A stretch of 64,000 bases of DNA from Arthrobacter sp. H35-D1 (GTDB lineage Bacteria; Actinomycetota; Actinomycetes; Actinomycetales; Micrococcaceae): NCBI RefSeq assembly GCF_030063185.1, contig NZ_JASISP010000016.1, positions 23,149-87,148 on the forward strand, read 5' to 3'. Every line of letters begins with the position of its first letter. The stretch's first letter is position 1. The notes beneath the pieces were generated by a model. It made no database searches. It saw nothing but the letters and a program-made list of their open reading frames with translations, and was not told the origin of the DNA. The translations under genes and the position numbers were made by a program. Below, piece by piece: positions 27,229-37,316 of this stretch.

Positions 27229-28758
27229 ATGCCCGCCACTGACACCACCGGCCAGCCCACCACGCGCCAGCCCACCACTGACACCACCGGCCAGCCCACC
27301 ACGCGCCGGCCCAACATCATGGTCATCGTCTCCGACGACCACGGCTACGCCGACCGGTCAATCTTGGGTGTGCAGGACGATGTGAGCACCCCCGCAATGG
27401 ACCGCCTGGCCGCGCAAGGGGTGTCCTATTCCAACGCTTATGTCACGGCACCCATTTGTTCCCCGTCGCGCGCGGGACTGGCCGCCGGCTGCTACCAGCA
27501 GCGGTGGGGTGCGCGCTGGTTCACGGACTCGGAGATTTGCCCGCCCCAGGTGCCCACGATTGCCGAATTGTTGCGCGGGGAAGGCTACGCCACCGGCTAC
27601 TTCGGGAAAGTCCACTACGGCACCGAGCACAGCGGAGACCGCGGCACGCCCCCGCAGCACGGCTACGACGAGTCGTTCTATGGGCTGGCCGGCGAATCCA
27701 TGGGCCGGCTCAACTACATGCACCACTCCGAAGAGTCGGTGCAGGACTACGGTGAGGCTGCCTTCCCCATGGCCGTCCAGCCGCTGTGGAACGGGGAAGA
27801 GCCGCAGGAACTGGAAGGCTTCCTCACGGATGCCATCGGCGAACGGACCCGGCAGTTCGTCGCCGACCATGCAGACACCCCCTTCCTCGCAACCGTTGCG
27901 TTCAATGCGGTCCACAACTTTTGCTGGCAGCTGCCGGCGGAAGAGCTGGAGAAGCGCGGACTGCCCGCCTATGGCGACTGGAATCCGGGAGCCGGGGAAT
28001 ACATTGACTGGTACGACGGCGCCATCAGCCCCCACCTGGAAAACGGCCGTGCCTACTATTTGGCGCAGCTGGAATTGATGGATGCACAGATCGGGCTCAT
28101 CCTGGACCAGCTGGATGAGTTGGGCTTGGCCGAGGACACCCTTGTCATCTACCTGACGGACAATGGCGGCTCCACCTGCAACTACGGTGTCAACTTGCCT
28201 TTGCGAGGCACCAAATACACCTTGTGGGAAGGCGGGGTCAGGGTCCCGTTTCTGCTCCGCTGGCCGGGCCACGTCACTGCCGGCGAAACCCGCGCCGGTC
28301 TCACCAGCGCCATGGACATTGTGCCCACCGCGCTCGCAGCCGCCGGAGCGGACCCCGCCGTGCATGCCCACTGCGACGGGCTCGACCTGCTGGCCGCAGC
28401 TCCTGCGACCCCGGATGCTGCCACGGAAACGGGCGCGGACGGCACACCAACTACTGCCTCCGGCGGCGGACACGAAGTCCTGCACTGGGATTGCGGCTGG
28501 CAATGGTCTGTGCGCAAGGGCGACTGGAAGCTGCACTGGGCGGAGCCGGACTCGCCGGTGGCCCAGGCCATCAGGGACGTTGAGCATGCTGAGCCCGGCA
28601 GCGGCTACTTCTTGTGCAACTTGGCCGACGACCCGGCAGAGACCACCAACCTCCACGGAACTGAGCCAATCGTGGCGGCCGAGCTCACGGCACTGCATGA
28701 TGCGTGGGCGGCCAGCATCGCTGGCGGCCGCTCATTGTCAGCGGCCGGCCGCGACTGA
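27229..28758 (+). CDS. Formylglycine-dependent sulfatase
   Basis: This 509-residue sulfatase opens with a disordered stretch carrying a doubled TDTTGQPTTR unit, then the strand RRPNIMVIVSDDHGY (26-40). The signature is C77-S-P-S-R81 with AGLAAG. A later YLTDNGG and the K in LRGTKYTLWEGG complete the catalytic set. ATG 27229 is preferred: AAGGAT precedes it by about 6 bases. No signal peptide is evident, though the odd N-terminus makes this less sure. It lies downstream of the isomerase gene on the same strand, separated by the long palindrome, so expression may be uncoupled. It is the fourth sulfatase of the locus. Confidence 0.92.
   Translation: MPATDTTGQPTTRQPTTDTTGQPTTRRPNIMVIVSDDHGYADRSILGVQDDVSTPAMDRLAAQGVSYSNAYVTAPICSPSRAGLAAGCYQQRWGARWFTDSEICPPQVPTIAELLRGEGYATGYFGKVHYGTEHSGDRGTPPQHGYDESFYGLAGESMGRLNYMHHSEESVQDYGEAAFPMAVQPLWNGEEPQELEGFLTDAIGERTRQFVADHADTPFLATVAFNAVHNFCWQLPAEELEKRGLPAYGDWNPGAGEYIDWYDGAISPHLENGRAYYLAQLELMDAQIGLILDQLDELGLAEDTLVIYLTDNGGSTCNYGVNLPLRGTKYTLWEGGVRVPFLLRWPGHVTAGETRAGLTSAMDIVPTALAAAGADPAVHAHCDGLDLLAAAPATPDAATETGADGTPTTASGGGHEVLHWDCGWQWSVRKGDWKLHWAEPDSPVAQAIRDVEHAEPGSGYFLCNLADDPAETTNLHGTEPIVAAELTALHDAWAASIAGGRSLSAAGRD
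27238..27307. repeat. 39-bp-period direct repeat at sulfatase 5' end
   Basis: A 31-base unit (27238-27268) is exactly repeated at 27277-27307. The period of 39 bases keeps the frame and doubles a 13-residue T/P/Q-rich segment at the sulfatase N-terminus. Confidence 0.85.
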
Positions 28759-28838
28759 CCCCAACCGGGCCTGCATGAGGGCCCGGGCCGGGTGACCGTC
28801 CGGTCCGCGAGACGGCCCGGACACCATTTCGGGGAGGC

Positions 28839-29633
28839 TCAGGGCATGTGCGCGTAGATCTCCACCGGAGCCAGCACACCTGCGCGGAACGCGGCCAGGA
28901 GGTTGGCGAACTGGATGTTCTGCACACCCTGGGGCCCGCCTCCCGCCATGCTTTGTTCCAGAAACTTGGCGGCTTCCGCCAGCGGAACCTTGGCCTCAAA
29001 GTCAACGCTGAACCCGGCTTGGGCCAAGGCATCGCTATATGCCAGCGGCGGCTGCGGGAAGGATGTCGCAGCGGTTTCGGCCCATGGCAGCGGATACTCC
29101 TCAACGTCTCCACCCATCAACATGACCTCGTAGATGGCCAAGACGGATCCCGGACGCAGCACGCGGGCGGCCTCGGCGAAAAGGGTGTCCTTGTCCTGGA
29201 TGTTCATGCCGACGTGGAAGAGCACGGCCGCGTCGAAGGAATCGTTTTCAAAAGGCATCGACAGGGCGCTGCCGTGGGTGAACTCGACCAATTCCGCCAA
29301 GCCGGTGCGGCGGGTCAGCGACGTGGCTGCGGCCACAAACTCGGCCGTGAGTTCCAAGCCATGGACCGTGGCACCGAAATGACGGGCCAAATGCCGGGAC
29401 ACGCCGCCCAGTCCCGAACCGATGTCCAGCACCCTGTGGGAGGCGTTGATCCCCGCCCGCTCCGCAACGAGGGACGTGGCCGCGGCGCCGCCAACGTGGA
29501 GTTGGTCCATTCCATGCAGATCGGCAATGTCAAAATGCTCCGGGTCGTTGCCCGAAGCAGCAATTTTGGCCAGAATTTGTTCTTCAATCCTGCCGCGACC
29601 GTAGTGCGCAGCAACTGACTCCTCGATGCCCAT
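28839..29633 (-). CDS. Class I SAM-dependent methyltransferase
   Basis: This 264-residue methyltransferase has motif I VLDIGSGLGG (68-77), an acidic residue ending strand 2 (GLEL), motif LPF-like SMPFENDSFDAA near 125-137, and VLRPGS near 160. The first 60 residues, with DLHGMDQLHVGG, resemble small-molecule methyltransferases of the UbiE / glycine-sarcosine type. The substrate is not deducible. It follows the helicase operon on the same strand with a 57-base gap. An inverted, GC-rich segment after its stop (about 28790-28820) may terminate it. Confidence 0.88.
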   Translation of the reverse strand: MGIEESVAAHYGRGRIEEQILAKIAASGNDPEHFDIADLHGMDQLHVGGAAATSLVAERAGINASHRVLDIGSGLGGVSRHLARHFGATVHGLELTAEFVAAATSLTRRTGLAELVEFTHGSALSMPFENDSFDAAVLFHVGMNIQDKDTLFAEAARVLRPGSVLAIYEVMLMGGDVEEYPLPWAETAATSFPQPPLAYSDALAQAGFSVDFEAKVPLAEAAKFLEQSMAGGGPQGVQNIQFANLLAAFRAGVLAPVEIYAHMP

Positions 29634-29690
29634 GACGCCTCCGAGCGCTTGGAACTGAATGCCTTGGCAGCGACCCGCTGTTTTTCGATC

Positions 29691-31364
29691 CTACTCCTGC
29701 AAGTCGTCGGGCGCGCGGGGAGCATCCCGGGCGTCCATGATCCTGTAGGCATAACCCTGTTCGGCGAGAAAGCGCTGGCGCTTGGCGGCAAAGTCGGCGT
29801 CCACCGTATCGCGGGCAACCAAGGTGTAAAATCGAGCTGTCCGCCCGTCGGTCTTGGGACGCATCAGGCGGCCCAGTCGCTGGGCCTCCTCTTGGCGTGA
29901 GCCAAACGCACCGGAGACTTGGATGGCCACAGATGCCTCGGGCAGGTCGATGGAAAAGTTCGCCACTTTGGACACCACAAGGGTGGAAAGGCGTCCCTCC
30001 CTGAACTCCCCAAAGAGTCGCTCGCGCTCGGCCACCGGGGTGGTGCCGTTGATCAGCGGCGCGTCCAGCCGGGCAGCCAGTTCATCGAGCTGACCAAGAT
30101 ACTGCCCGATCACCAGGATTTGTTCCCCGGCATGGGCCCGCACCAGTTGCTGGGCAGCCACCGACTTGGCCAGGGACGTGGCACACAGGCGATACTTCTC
30201 GCCGTCGTCCGCCGTTGCATAAGCCAGCCGCTCCGAACGCGCCAAATCGACGCGGACCTCCACGCAATCGGCTGGGGCAATGTAGCCCTGGGACTCAATG
30301 TCCCTCCACGGCGCGTCGTAGCGCTTGGGCCCGATCAAGGCAAAAACCTCGCCCTCCCGGCCATCCTCGCGCACCAACGTGGCTGTCAGCCCCAGCCTGC
30401 GGCGCGCCTGCAGCTCGGCCGTCATGCGGAAGATGGGCGCGGGCAGCAAGTGGACCTCGTCGTAGATGAGCAGCCCCCAGTCGTTTTCGTCCAACAGGTC
30501 CAGATGCTGGTAGCTGCCGTGGCGCTTGGTGGTCATGACCTGGTAGGTGGCGATGGTGACGGGCCGAAGTTCCTTCACGGCCCCGGAATATTCGCCAATC
30601 TCATTTTCCGTCAGCGTGGTGCGCTTGAGCAGTTCGGCCTTCCACTGCCGTGCGGAGAGGGTGTTGGTGACAAGGATCAGCGTCGTGGTCCCGGCGGCGG
30701 CCATTGCCGCGGCGCCCACGATCGTCTTCCCCGCCCCGCACGGCAGCACCACGACGCCGGAACCGCCGGCCCAAAAGTTCTCCACGGCCGTGCGCTGGTA
30801 CGGGCGCAGCGACCACGGCGCAGCGCCGGTGTTTTCCGTCAGCGCGATCGGATGGGAGGTGCCGTCGACATATCCGGCCAGGTCCTCGGCCGGCCAGCCT
30901 GCCTTGAGCAGCAGCGCCTTGAGTTCCCCGCGGGCGGAGCCGTGCACCACCACTGACACGGCATCGATCCGCGGACCCAGCAGCGCGGCAATCTTCTTGC
31001 CATGGGCCACCTCCGCCAGGATCAGTTCGTCGTCGCTGCGCAGCACCAGCCCGTGTTGCGGATCCTTTTCCAGCCGCAGGCGTCCATACCGCGCCATGAT
31101 CTCGGCAATGTCCAGCAGCAGCGCATGCGGCACGGGATAGCGCGAGTACTGCAGGAGTGTGTTCACGACCTGCTCGGCGTCAAGCCCCGCCGCCCGCGCA
31201 TTCCACAGTCCCAGCGGAGTGATTCGGTAGCTGTGCATGTGCTCCGGGGCCCGCTCCAGCTCGGCAAAGGCGGCTATGGCGTGCCGCGCCTCGGTGGAGT
31301 CGGGGTGCGCCACCTCCAACAAAATGGTTTTGTCGCCTTGCACGATCAGGGGCCCCTCAGTCAT
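29691..31364 (-). CDS. XPB/Ssl2-type DNA helicase
   Basis: This 557-residue superfamily 2 helicase related to eukaryotic XPB has an N-terminal substrate-recognition domain (about 1-180), Walker A LPCGAGKT (207-214), DEVH box (302-305), LTATLVREDGREG and motif VI QRLGRLMRPK. Bacterial XPB homologues unwind 3'-5' and are linked to DNA repair and transcription. ATG 31364 has an ideal AGGAGG 6 bases upstream, and it overlaps the stop of the preceding gene by 8 bases, so the two are coupled. The combination with a helicase-associated partner is conserved in actinobacteria. Confidence 0.94.
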   Translation of the reverse strand: MTEGPLIVQGDKTILLEVAHPDSTEARHAIAAFAELERAPEHMHSYRITPLGLWNARAAGLDAEQVVNTLLQYSRYPVPHALLLDIAEIMARYGRLRLEKDPQHGLVLRSDDELILAEVAHGKKIAALLGPRIDAVSVVVHGSARGELKALLLKAGWPAEDLAGYVDGTSHPIALTENTGAAPWSLRPYQRTAVENFWAGGSGVVVLPCGAGKTIVGAAAMAAAGTTTLILVTNTLSARQWKAELLKRTTLTENEIGEYSGAVKELRPVTIATYQVMTTKRHGSYQHLDLLDENDWGLLIYDEVHLLPAPIFRMTAELQARRRLGLTATLVREDGREGEVFALIGPKRYDAPWRDIESQGYIAPADCVEVRVDLARSERLAYATADDGEKYRLCATSLAKSVAAQQLVRAHAGEQILVIGQYLGQLDELAARLDAPLINGTTPVAERERLFGEFREGRLSTLVVSKVANFSIDLPEASVAIQVSGAFGSRQEEAQRLGRLMRPKTDGRTARFYTLVARDTVDADFAAKRQRFLAEQGYAYRIMDARDAPRAPDDLQE

Positions 31365-33390
31365 GCTCGTCCTCCTGCTCTTCGACCGCCGGTTCTGCCG
31401 CCACAATGCGATGGATGCTGAAGCGGCGCTCCCGCCCCGTGCCGGGCAAATGCGCCCTGAGCATGCCGGCCTCCAGCGACACCGGCTCGAGCAGCACGCG
31501 CTCAACGGTACCCGTGCCGTCCACGGCCTGCAGCAGGATGCGCCCGCCAATCCCCACAGCCTGGCGCAGTTGTTCCATGACCAGGGCCGGCCCAGACTCG
31601 CCACCGCCCGTATCCGCCCAGACGGGCCGACTGCGCAGTTGCACAATTTGCGCCTCCGCCTCGGCACGGGTGGCCGCAGTCTGGAGGGTTTCGGGATGCA
31701 CGGCTTGGGAACGCTTGGCGTCGGGACGTGCGACGTCGGCCGGGAACTTTTGCGCTTTCACCGGCTGTCGCGGGGGAGCCGGGGAGACGACGCTTGGGGT
31801 TGTCGCTATGCCGGCCGGGTTTGCCGCGCCGAAGTTGTTGGCCGCGCCTGAGGGGTTGGGAAGGTAGTTGTTGTTGGGAGCAATGGCCGCGCGGGCTGCG
31901 GCGCCAATCAAGTAGCCAAGCGATTGTGGTACAGCTGTGCTGCAATGGTGCTGGAGGAAGCTGAGGATCGCATCTTTGTCCATGCCGGAACGGATGGCGA
32001 CTTCCAGCGACCCCTGGCTGAAGCGGTAAATGCCGGCTGTGCCGTCGCCCTCCGGTATGGCCATGAGTTTTAGTTGGGCCGCCACGGCGGGTGCCAGGAA
32101 GCCGGGGGCAACGGCTGTCAGGTCCCCTTGGATGAGGAAATGCTGGATCGGAGCGGGCAGCAGCCCGCCCACGCAGTCGGCGGCACCGTCCCAGTCGGCA
32201 TTCGCCACGGCGCACCCTGATCCGGACAAGGCGCCGGCGCCGGTGATGCCCAATAGTTCCAGCTCGGCCAAGACGCCCGGCAACTGCGTGGCCATGTGTT
32301 CGCTTTGGCGCGGATGCCGCCAGGCCAGAAAAGAGAGCAGCGATGCGGAAGTCGGCGCTGTCGCGGCCGGAGCTGTGGCAGTTGTTGCTGTCGCAGCTAG
32401 CGCTGTGGTGGTGGAAGCTGTCGCGGTCGAAGCTGAGGCGGTGGGCATGCAGCCGGCGGGGATCGCGGCGGCGGGTGGATCGCTCAGCTGTGCCAGGGCC
32501 AAAACCACGTTGCGTCGCCAGGTTGCAGCGTGCCGGTGCGGCGTGGCCGGTGCCAGCGGCCTGGCGGCCAGCGGTCCGGCAGCCAGTGGCCTGACGGTTT
32601 GGGGCGACTGCCGGCCGTTGCCCGGCGCGAAGCCGGCCGCCGACGGCCGGCTGCTGTTCAACCAAGCCTGCACGAGCACGATCCACTGACCGGGACGGTC
32701 CAACGCGCTCCACTCGGCTGCCGCAACCCGCCACCGCAGGGCGACGCCATCCAGGGCGATCAGTCCGGCGATGGCGGCAAGCTCCAAGTAGAAGCACAAT
32801 CGTGCTTCATCGAGCTGAGTGGATTTGGCCAGCGTTCGCAGGCCGCGGACGCCCACGGCACCGCCGCGCAAGGAGTCAATACCGGCCGCAGAGGCACAGT
32901 CGAGCAATGTGGCCATGCCGCGCAGGAGCATGTCGATGGCAGCCGCCGAGGCGTTGTCCCTGATCCGCAAGCGCACCGTGAGGGGCTCGGGCGGCGGGAG
33001 GAGCGGCGGCACTTCCGCAGCGAAGCCGCCGCCCAAGACTGGTGCCACGGCGGCGAGGGGGAGGAAATGGTGAGCACCGGCGTCGTGCCCCAATGGCCTG
33101 TGGGCCGGGGAAACCTGCACGACAAGGGCAAGATCATGCAGCGCGGGCAGGAAACGGCGGTGGCTGGGGGAGTGGGCCCCGACAACAAACCCGGCCAGCG
33201 TCTGCAACTGCAGGACGTTGAGCCGGTCCAGGGCGAGGTTGATGCTGGTTCTCATGGACAGTCGCGCGGCCAAGGCGGCGAAGTCGGGCACCGGCGGGGT
33301 CATGGCATCAGGGCGCAGCTGCAACAGGCGCAGCAGCTCCGCGTCGGAACGGCCCGACAATTCCGTAGCCAAAGCGGCCAAAGCGGCCAT
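31357..33390 (-). CDS. Helicase-associated domain protein, partner of the XPB helicase
   Basis: This protein of about 677 residues belongs to the family with an XPB/Ssl2-like C-terminal domain (Helicase_C_3). The N-terminus (from MAALAALATELSGRSDAEL) looks like tandem winged helices of the SKI-to-helicase type (LLRLLQLRPDAM, RLNVLQLQTL). The C-terminus has SHPETL and QLRSRPVWAD-like segments. A low-complexity Ala/Thr stretch lies in the middle (nt about 32340-32450). ATG 33390 lacks a clear ribosome site, so the start is uncertain. The gene overlaps the helicase gene by 8 bases and probably encodes its loading or regulatory partner. Confidence 0.8.
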   Translation of the reverse strand: MAALAALATELSGRSDAELLRLLQLRPDAMTPPVPDFAALAARLSMRTSINLALDRLNVLQLQTLAGFVVGAHSPSHRRFLPALHDLALVVQVSPAHRPLGHDAGAHHFLPLAAVAPVLGGGFAAEVPPLLPPPEPLTVRLRIRDNASAAAIDMLLRGMATLLDCASAAGIDSLRGGAVGVRGLRTLAKSTQLDEARLCFYLELAAIAGLIALDGVALRWRVAAAEWSALDRPGQWIVLVQAWLNSSRPSAAGFAPGNGRQSPQTVRPLAAGPLAARPLAPATPHRHAATWRRNVVLALAQLSDPPAAAIPAGCMPTASASTATASTTTALAATATTATAPAATAPTSASLLSFLAWRHPRQSEHMATQLPGVLAELELLGITGAGALSGSGCAVANADWDGAADCVGGLLPAPIQHFLIQGDLTAVAPGFLAPAVAAQLKLMAIPEGDGTAGIYRFSQGSLEVAIRSGMDKDAILSFLQHHCSTAVPQSLGYLIGAAARAAIAPNNNYLPNPSGAANNFGAANPAGIATTPSVVSPAPPRQPVKAQKFPADVARPDAKRSQAVHPETLQTAATRAEAEAQIVQLRSRPVWADTGGGESGPALVMEQLRQAVGIGGRILLQAVDGTGTVERVLLEPVSLEAGMLRAHLPGTGRERRFSIHRIVAAEPAVEEQEDEHD

Positions 33391-33407
33391 GGGTGGGGGA
33401 GGGAAAG

Positions 33408-33647
33408 TCAGAGCCGGCGCCGGATGGCCACTGAGCGCAGGACGCTGGCGCCCATCATGAAAAATGCTGCGGGCATGGCGAGCATGGCGATCCAATTGAA
33501 CCCGGGCCACGGCGTACCGCCTGCCCATTTGCCGCCCAACACCACGATCAGGCAAATAAGTGCTGCAAACGCCAAGGCCATGGCCGTGTAGTTGAAAATC
33601 TGCCATCCGCGGTGCACGGTTTGCGGGGCAGAAAAATGCTGGCTCAT
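33408..33647 (-). CDS. Small two-helix membrane protein
   Basis: This 79-residue protein starts MSQHFSAPQTV, with two predicted transmembrane helices (about residues 17-39 and 50-68) and a basic C-terminus (RSVAIRRRL). No known family is recognised. It lies just upstream of the helicase-associated gene on the same strand, with a 17-base gap, and is divergent from the cold-shock gene. An upstream ATG at 33752 would add 35 residues without hydrophobic or conserved features, so the shorter start is chosen. Confidence 0.65.
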   Translation of the reverse strand: MSQHFSAPQTVHRGWQIFNYTAMALAFAALICLIVVLGGKWAGGTPWPGFNWIAMLAMPAAFFMMGASVLRSVAIRRRL

Positions 33648-33847
33648 GAACACAACGCTAACAGCGGACAGGTTCGGCACAAAGCCGCGGAAGTTTCGCC
33701 AACACGGTAACCTATAAGCGAGTAGGGCTGCACAAACCGTGGCTGAAGGCACCGGCCGAACAAATCACGGCCTCGTCAACGGCGAGCACGTTTAGCGCAG
33801 GCACAGGACACGGCTCGCCAGAACAAGACCTTTAAGGGGTAAAGCAA

Positions 33848-34228
33848 GTGCCAATCGGCAAAGTGAAGTGGTACGACAACGAAAAGGGCTTCGGCATCAT
33901 TGCTGCCGACGACGGCCGTGAAGTTTTCCTGCGCGCCAATGCCCTGCCTGCGGATGCTGTTGAGATCAAGCCCGGAATGCGCATGGAGTTCGGTGTCGCC
34001 GACGGGCGCAAGGGTGCCCAGGCCATGGCCGCGAAGATCCTTGATCGCAGCGCGTCCGTGGCCAAGGCCAAGCGGATGCCCGCACGTGACCTGGCCCCTA
34101 TTGTGCAGGACCTGGTCTCCTTGCTTGAAAGCTCCGTGGGACCCCTGACCAACGGCAAGTATCCTGACGGCGACGCGAGCAAGATTGCCGCTGCGCTGCG
34201 CAAGGTTGCCGACAACTTCGACGCGTAA
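33848..34228 (+). CDS. Cold-shock protein with C-terminal extension
   Basis: This 126-residue protein has a cold-shock OB-fold in residues 1-65: GKVKWYDNEKGFGII supplies RNP1 and VFLRANAL the RNP2 region, in which the usual VFVHxS is altered. It should bind single-stranded RNA or DNA as an RNA chaperone. A further 60 residues with helix-forming sequence follow; this longer form is typical of actinobacterial CspB-type proteins. GTG 33848 has AAGGGG about 8 bases upstream. The DUF3027 gene follows after 2 bases, an operon commonly seen in actinobacteria. Confidence 0.92.
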   Translation: MPIGKVKWYDNEKGFGIIAADDGREVFLRANALPADAVEIKPGMRMEFGVADGRKGAQAMAAKILDRSASVAKAKRMPARDLAPIVQDLVSLLESSVGPLTNGKYPDGDASKIAAALRKVADNFDA

Positions 34229-34230
34229 CG

Positions 34231-34737
34231 GTGCCCATCATGACCGAACTTTCCGGCGAATCCGCCGCCTCCTCCGCCCCCATCGAAGCATCGCGCCCCG
34301 GAGTTCCCGTCTGGCGGTTGGGAAAGCCCGATGCCATCCTCGCTGCCGATGCGGCCACTGCCCGTACTGCTGTGCAGGAGATCGCCGGCCCGGACGACAT
34401 CGGGGCCCATCTCGGCGCCCGCAGCGAAGGCATCAGGTGCGTGACGCACTTGTTTGAGTCGAAAAAGCCCGGATACCAGGGCTGGGTATGGTTTGCCTCG
34501 TTGTCAAGGGTGGCCCGCGGCAAGGGTTCCACTGTCAATGAAGTGGGCCTGCTCCCCACCAACGACTCCGTCCTGGCCCCGGCTTGGGTGCCGTGGTCAG
34601 AGCGCGTGCTGCCAGAGGACCGGGAAGCCGACGCGCAACAGGCGGCTGCCGCCGGGTCCGCTGCAGGGACTGGTGAAGAGCCTGCACCGGACGAAACCGC
34701 ACCGGCCGACGCTGCGACGGCCGAGGACTCCAACTAA
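34231..34737 (+). CDS. DUF3027 domain protein
   Basis: This 168-residue protein has a central conserved block (IGAHLGARSEGIRCVTHLFE through PGYQGWVWFASLSRV) that I recognise as DUF3027, followed by LLPTNDSVLAPAWVPWSER. The C-terminal 40 residues are a disordered A/E/P tail. Function is unknown. GTG 34231 and ATG 34240 are both possible starts; neither has a clear ribosome site, as expected for translation coupled to the cold-shock gene 2 bases upstream. A strong shared terminator follows. Confidence 0.82.
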   Translation: MPIMTELSGESAASSAPIEASRPGVPVWRLGKPDAILAADAATARTAVQEIAGPDDIGAHLGARSEGIRCVTHLFESKKPGYQGWVWFASLSRVARGKGSTVNEVGLLPTNDSVLAPAWVPWSERVLPEDREADAQQAAAAGSAAGTGEEPAPDETAPADAATAEDSN

Positions 34738-34818
34738 ATCCAGTTGCACTCGATCGGGACAAGGACCGCCGCTGACTGGTTTTTACCGAGGGTCTGCATG
34801 TTATTTCTGGACATAACC

Positions 34819-34853
34819 GAGTGGGCCCCGCCGGAAACGGGCGGGGCCCACTC
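34819..34853. terminator. Strong bidirectional terminator
   Basis: A perfect 14-bp stem (GAGTGGGCCCCGCC at 34819-34832 with its complement at 34840-34853) surrounds a 7-base loop. It sits between the convergent DUF3027 and serC genes and can serve both. Confidence 0.85.
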
Positions 34854-34871
34854 GTTTACTGGCAGAATCTT

Positions 34872-36014
<1,143 letters not shown>

Positions 36015-36225
36015 TTAAGCGATGGAAGGTGTTTGGTGCCAAGGGCTGGTTTCAATTCTGCCGCAGATGCGGCCTCAAGAGAAAAATGTGCCAGCCGGAG
36101 GAATTTTCATGACCTGCCAAGAGTTCCGCAGAGTGGAGTTGTTTCCTCGGATCGTGGCGATCAGGATAACGTAGGCACCAAGAGAGTTGCTCTAGAATCT
36201 TGCCCAATTACCGGAGGTTGCTGAC

Positions 36226-36921
36226 ATGGCTGATCTGATTGACACGACCGAAATGTACTTGCGGACCATCCTGGAGTTGGAGGAAGAGAACATTGTGGCC
36301 CTGCGTGCCCGCATCGCGGAGCGGTTGCACCACTCTGGCCCCACCGTCTCCCAAACCATTGGGCGCATGGAACGTGACGGGCTCGTCATCGTTTCCGGCG
36401 ACAGGCACCTTGAACTGACGCCGGAAGGCCGCAGCAAGGCGACGCGCGTCATGCGCAAGCACCGCCTCGCAGAGCGGCTCCTCGCTGACGTGATCGGCTT
36501 GGACTGGGCCTATGTGCATGAGGAAGCCTGCCGTTGGGAGCATGTGATGAGCGAACGCGTTGAGCAGCGCCTCTTTGACCTGTTGGGCAAGCCGGAGGAA
36601 TCACCGTACGGCAACCCGATTCCCGGACTTGAAGAGCTGGGAGGCGAAGTTGCCCCCGTTTTTGCCGCTGGGCTGCAGACGCTTGTCAATGCCATGGGAA
36701 CTTACTCGGCCGGGCAGGAAGTGGTCATCCATCGCCTTTCAGAGCGCATCCAGGTGGAGCCGGAGCTGTTGGCGCAGCTCGATGAGGGCGGATTGCGCCC
36801 CGGTGCCAGGATCTCCCTGGAACGGGTGGGGGAGTACATTTCCGTTCGCGTGCCCGGCATTGAAGGGGCCTTGGAACTGCCCCCCGAGGTTGCCTCCCAC
36901 ATTTTTGTTTCCATGAGTTAG
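36226..36921 (+). CDS. ideR: Iron-dependent repressor, DtxR/IdeR family
   Basis: This 231-residue metalloregulator represses iron uptake genes when Fe(II) is bound. The winged helix spans residues 1-70. Both metal sites are complete at the DtxR numbering: M10, C102, E105, H106 for the primary site and H79, E83, H98 for the ancillary site. Residues 140-231 form the SH3-like domain. GGAGG precedes ATG 36226 and a TAGAAT -10-like box lies at 36193-36198. The gene is divergent from serC. The match to IdeR is strong; a Mn-type MntR is unlikely because of C102 and the third domain. Confidence 0.95.
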   Translation: MADLIDTTEMYLRTILELEEENIVALRARIAERLHHSGPTVSQTIGRMERDGLVIVSGDRHLELTPEGRSKATRVMRKHRLAERLLADVIGLDWAYVHEEACRWEHVMSERVEQRLFDLLGKPEESPYGNPIPGLEELGGEVAPVFAAGLQTLVNAMGTYSAGQEVVIHRLSERIQVEPELLAQLDEGGLRPGARISLERVGEYISVRVPGIEGALELPPEVASHIFVSMS

Positions 36922-37316
36922 ATCACACGCAAAGATCCCGGAAACCCGCAGGATCCGCACTATGCTTGATGAGCGGTTATTGACAAGCCAGATCACGGAG
37001 TTATCACGTTTACCGCATGTACCGTATAGTAACAATCTGACGCCGTAATCAAAGCGTTACCATCCTGCGACACCGAACCTTGCCTTCGCAGACTGGTCAT
37101 TCATCACTGAGGCAAGGGCGGAGGAACCACATTCGGCAGACAATCCAGTCTGCCTTGGGGTGAAGTCCTCGCTTGAAAAGCACAGCACTTTCTGACGCAT
37201 TCCATTCGGCTGCGCCATGGATGCCCCTGTGCCAAGAGCGTGGACCGGAGAACAGAAACACTCTCAGATCCGAATCCGACAGCTAACTTCGCAGGTGCTT
37301 TACAGAGAGGTTATTT
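36922..37316 (+). promoter_or_regulatory. Leader region of the M23 peptidase gene
   Basis: This 395-base gap holds the promoter and riboswitch of the peptidase gene. TTGACA occurs at 36980-36985 and TATAGT at 37025-37030; the latter is a good -10 candidate for a transcript that includes the riboswitch at 37107-37299. No coding potential was seen. Confidence 0.5.
37107..37299 (+). ncRNA. ydaO-yuaA (cyclic di-AMP) riboswitch
   Basis: Conserved ydaO elements occur in order: GGAGGAACCA near 37120, CTTGGGGTGAAG near 37154, and the hallmark CCGAATCCGACAGCTAAC near 37270 followed by TTCGCAGG. This class binds c-di-AMP and switches off cell-wall hydrolase genes in actinobacteria. It ends 18 bases before the GTG of the M23 peptidase gene, so control of translation or termination is plausible. 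The borders are approximate. Confidence 0.9.
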
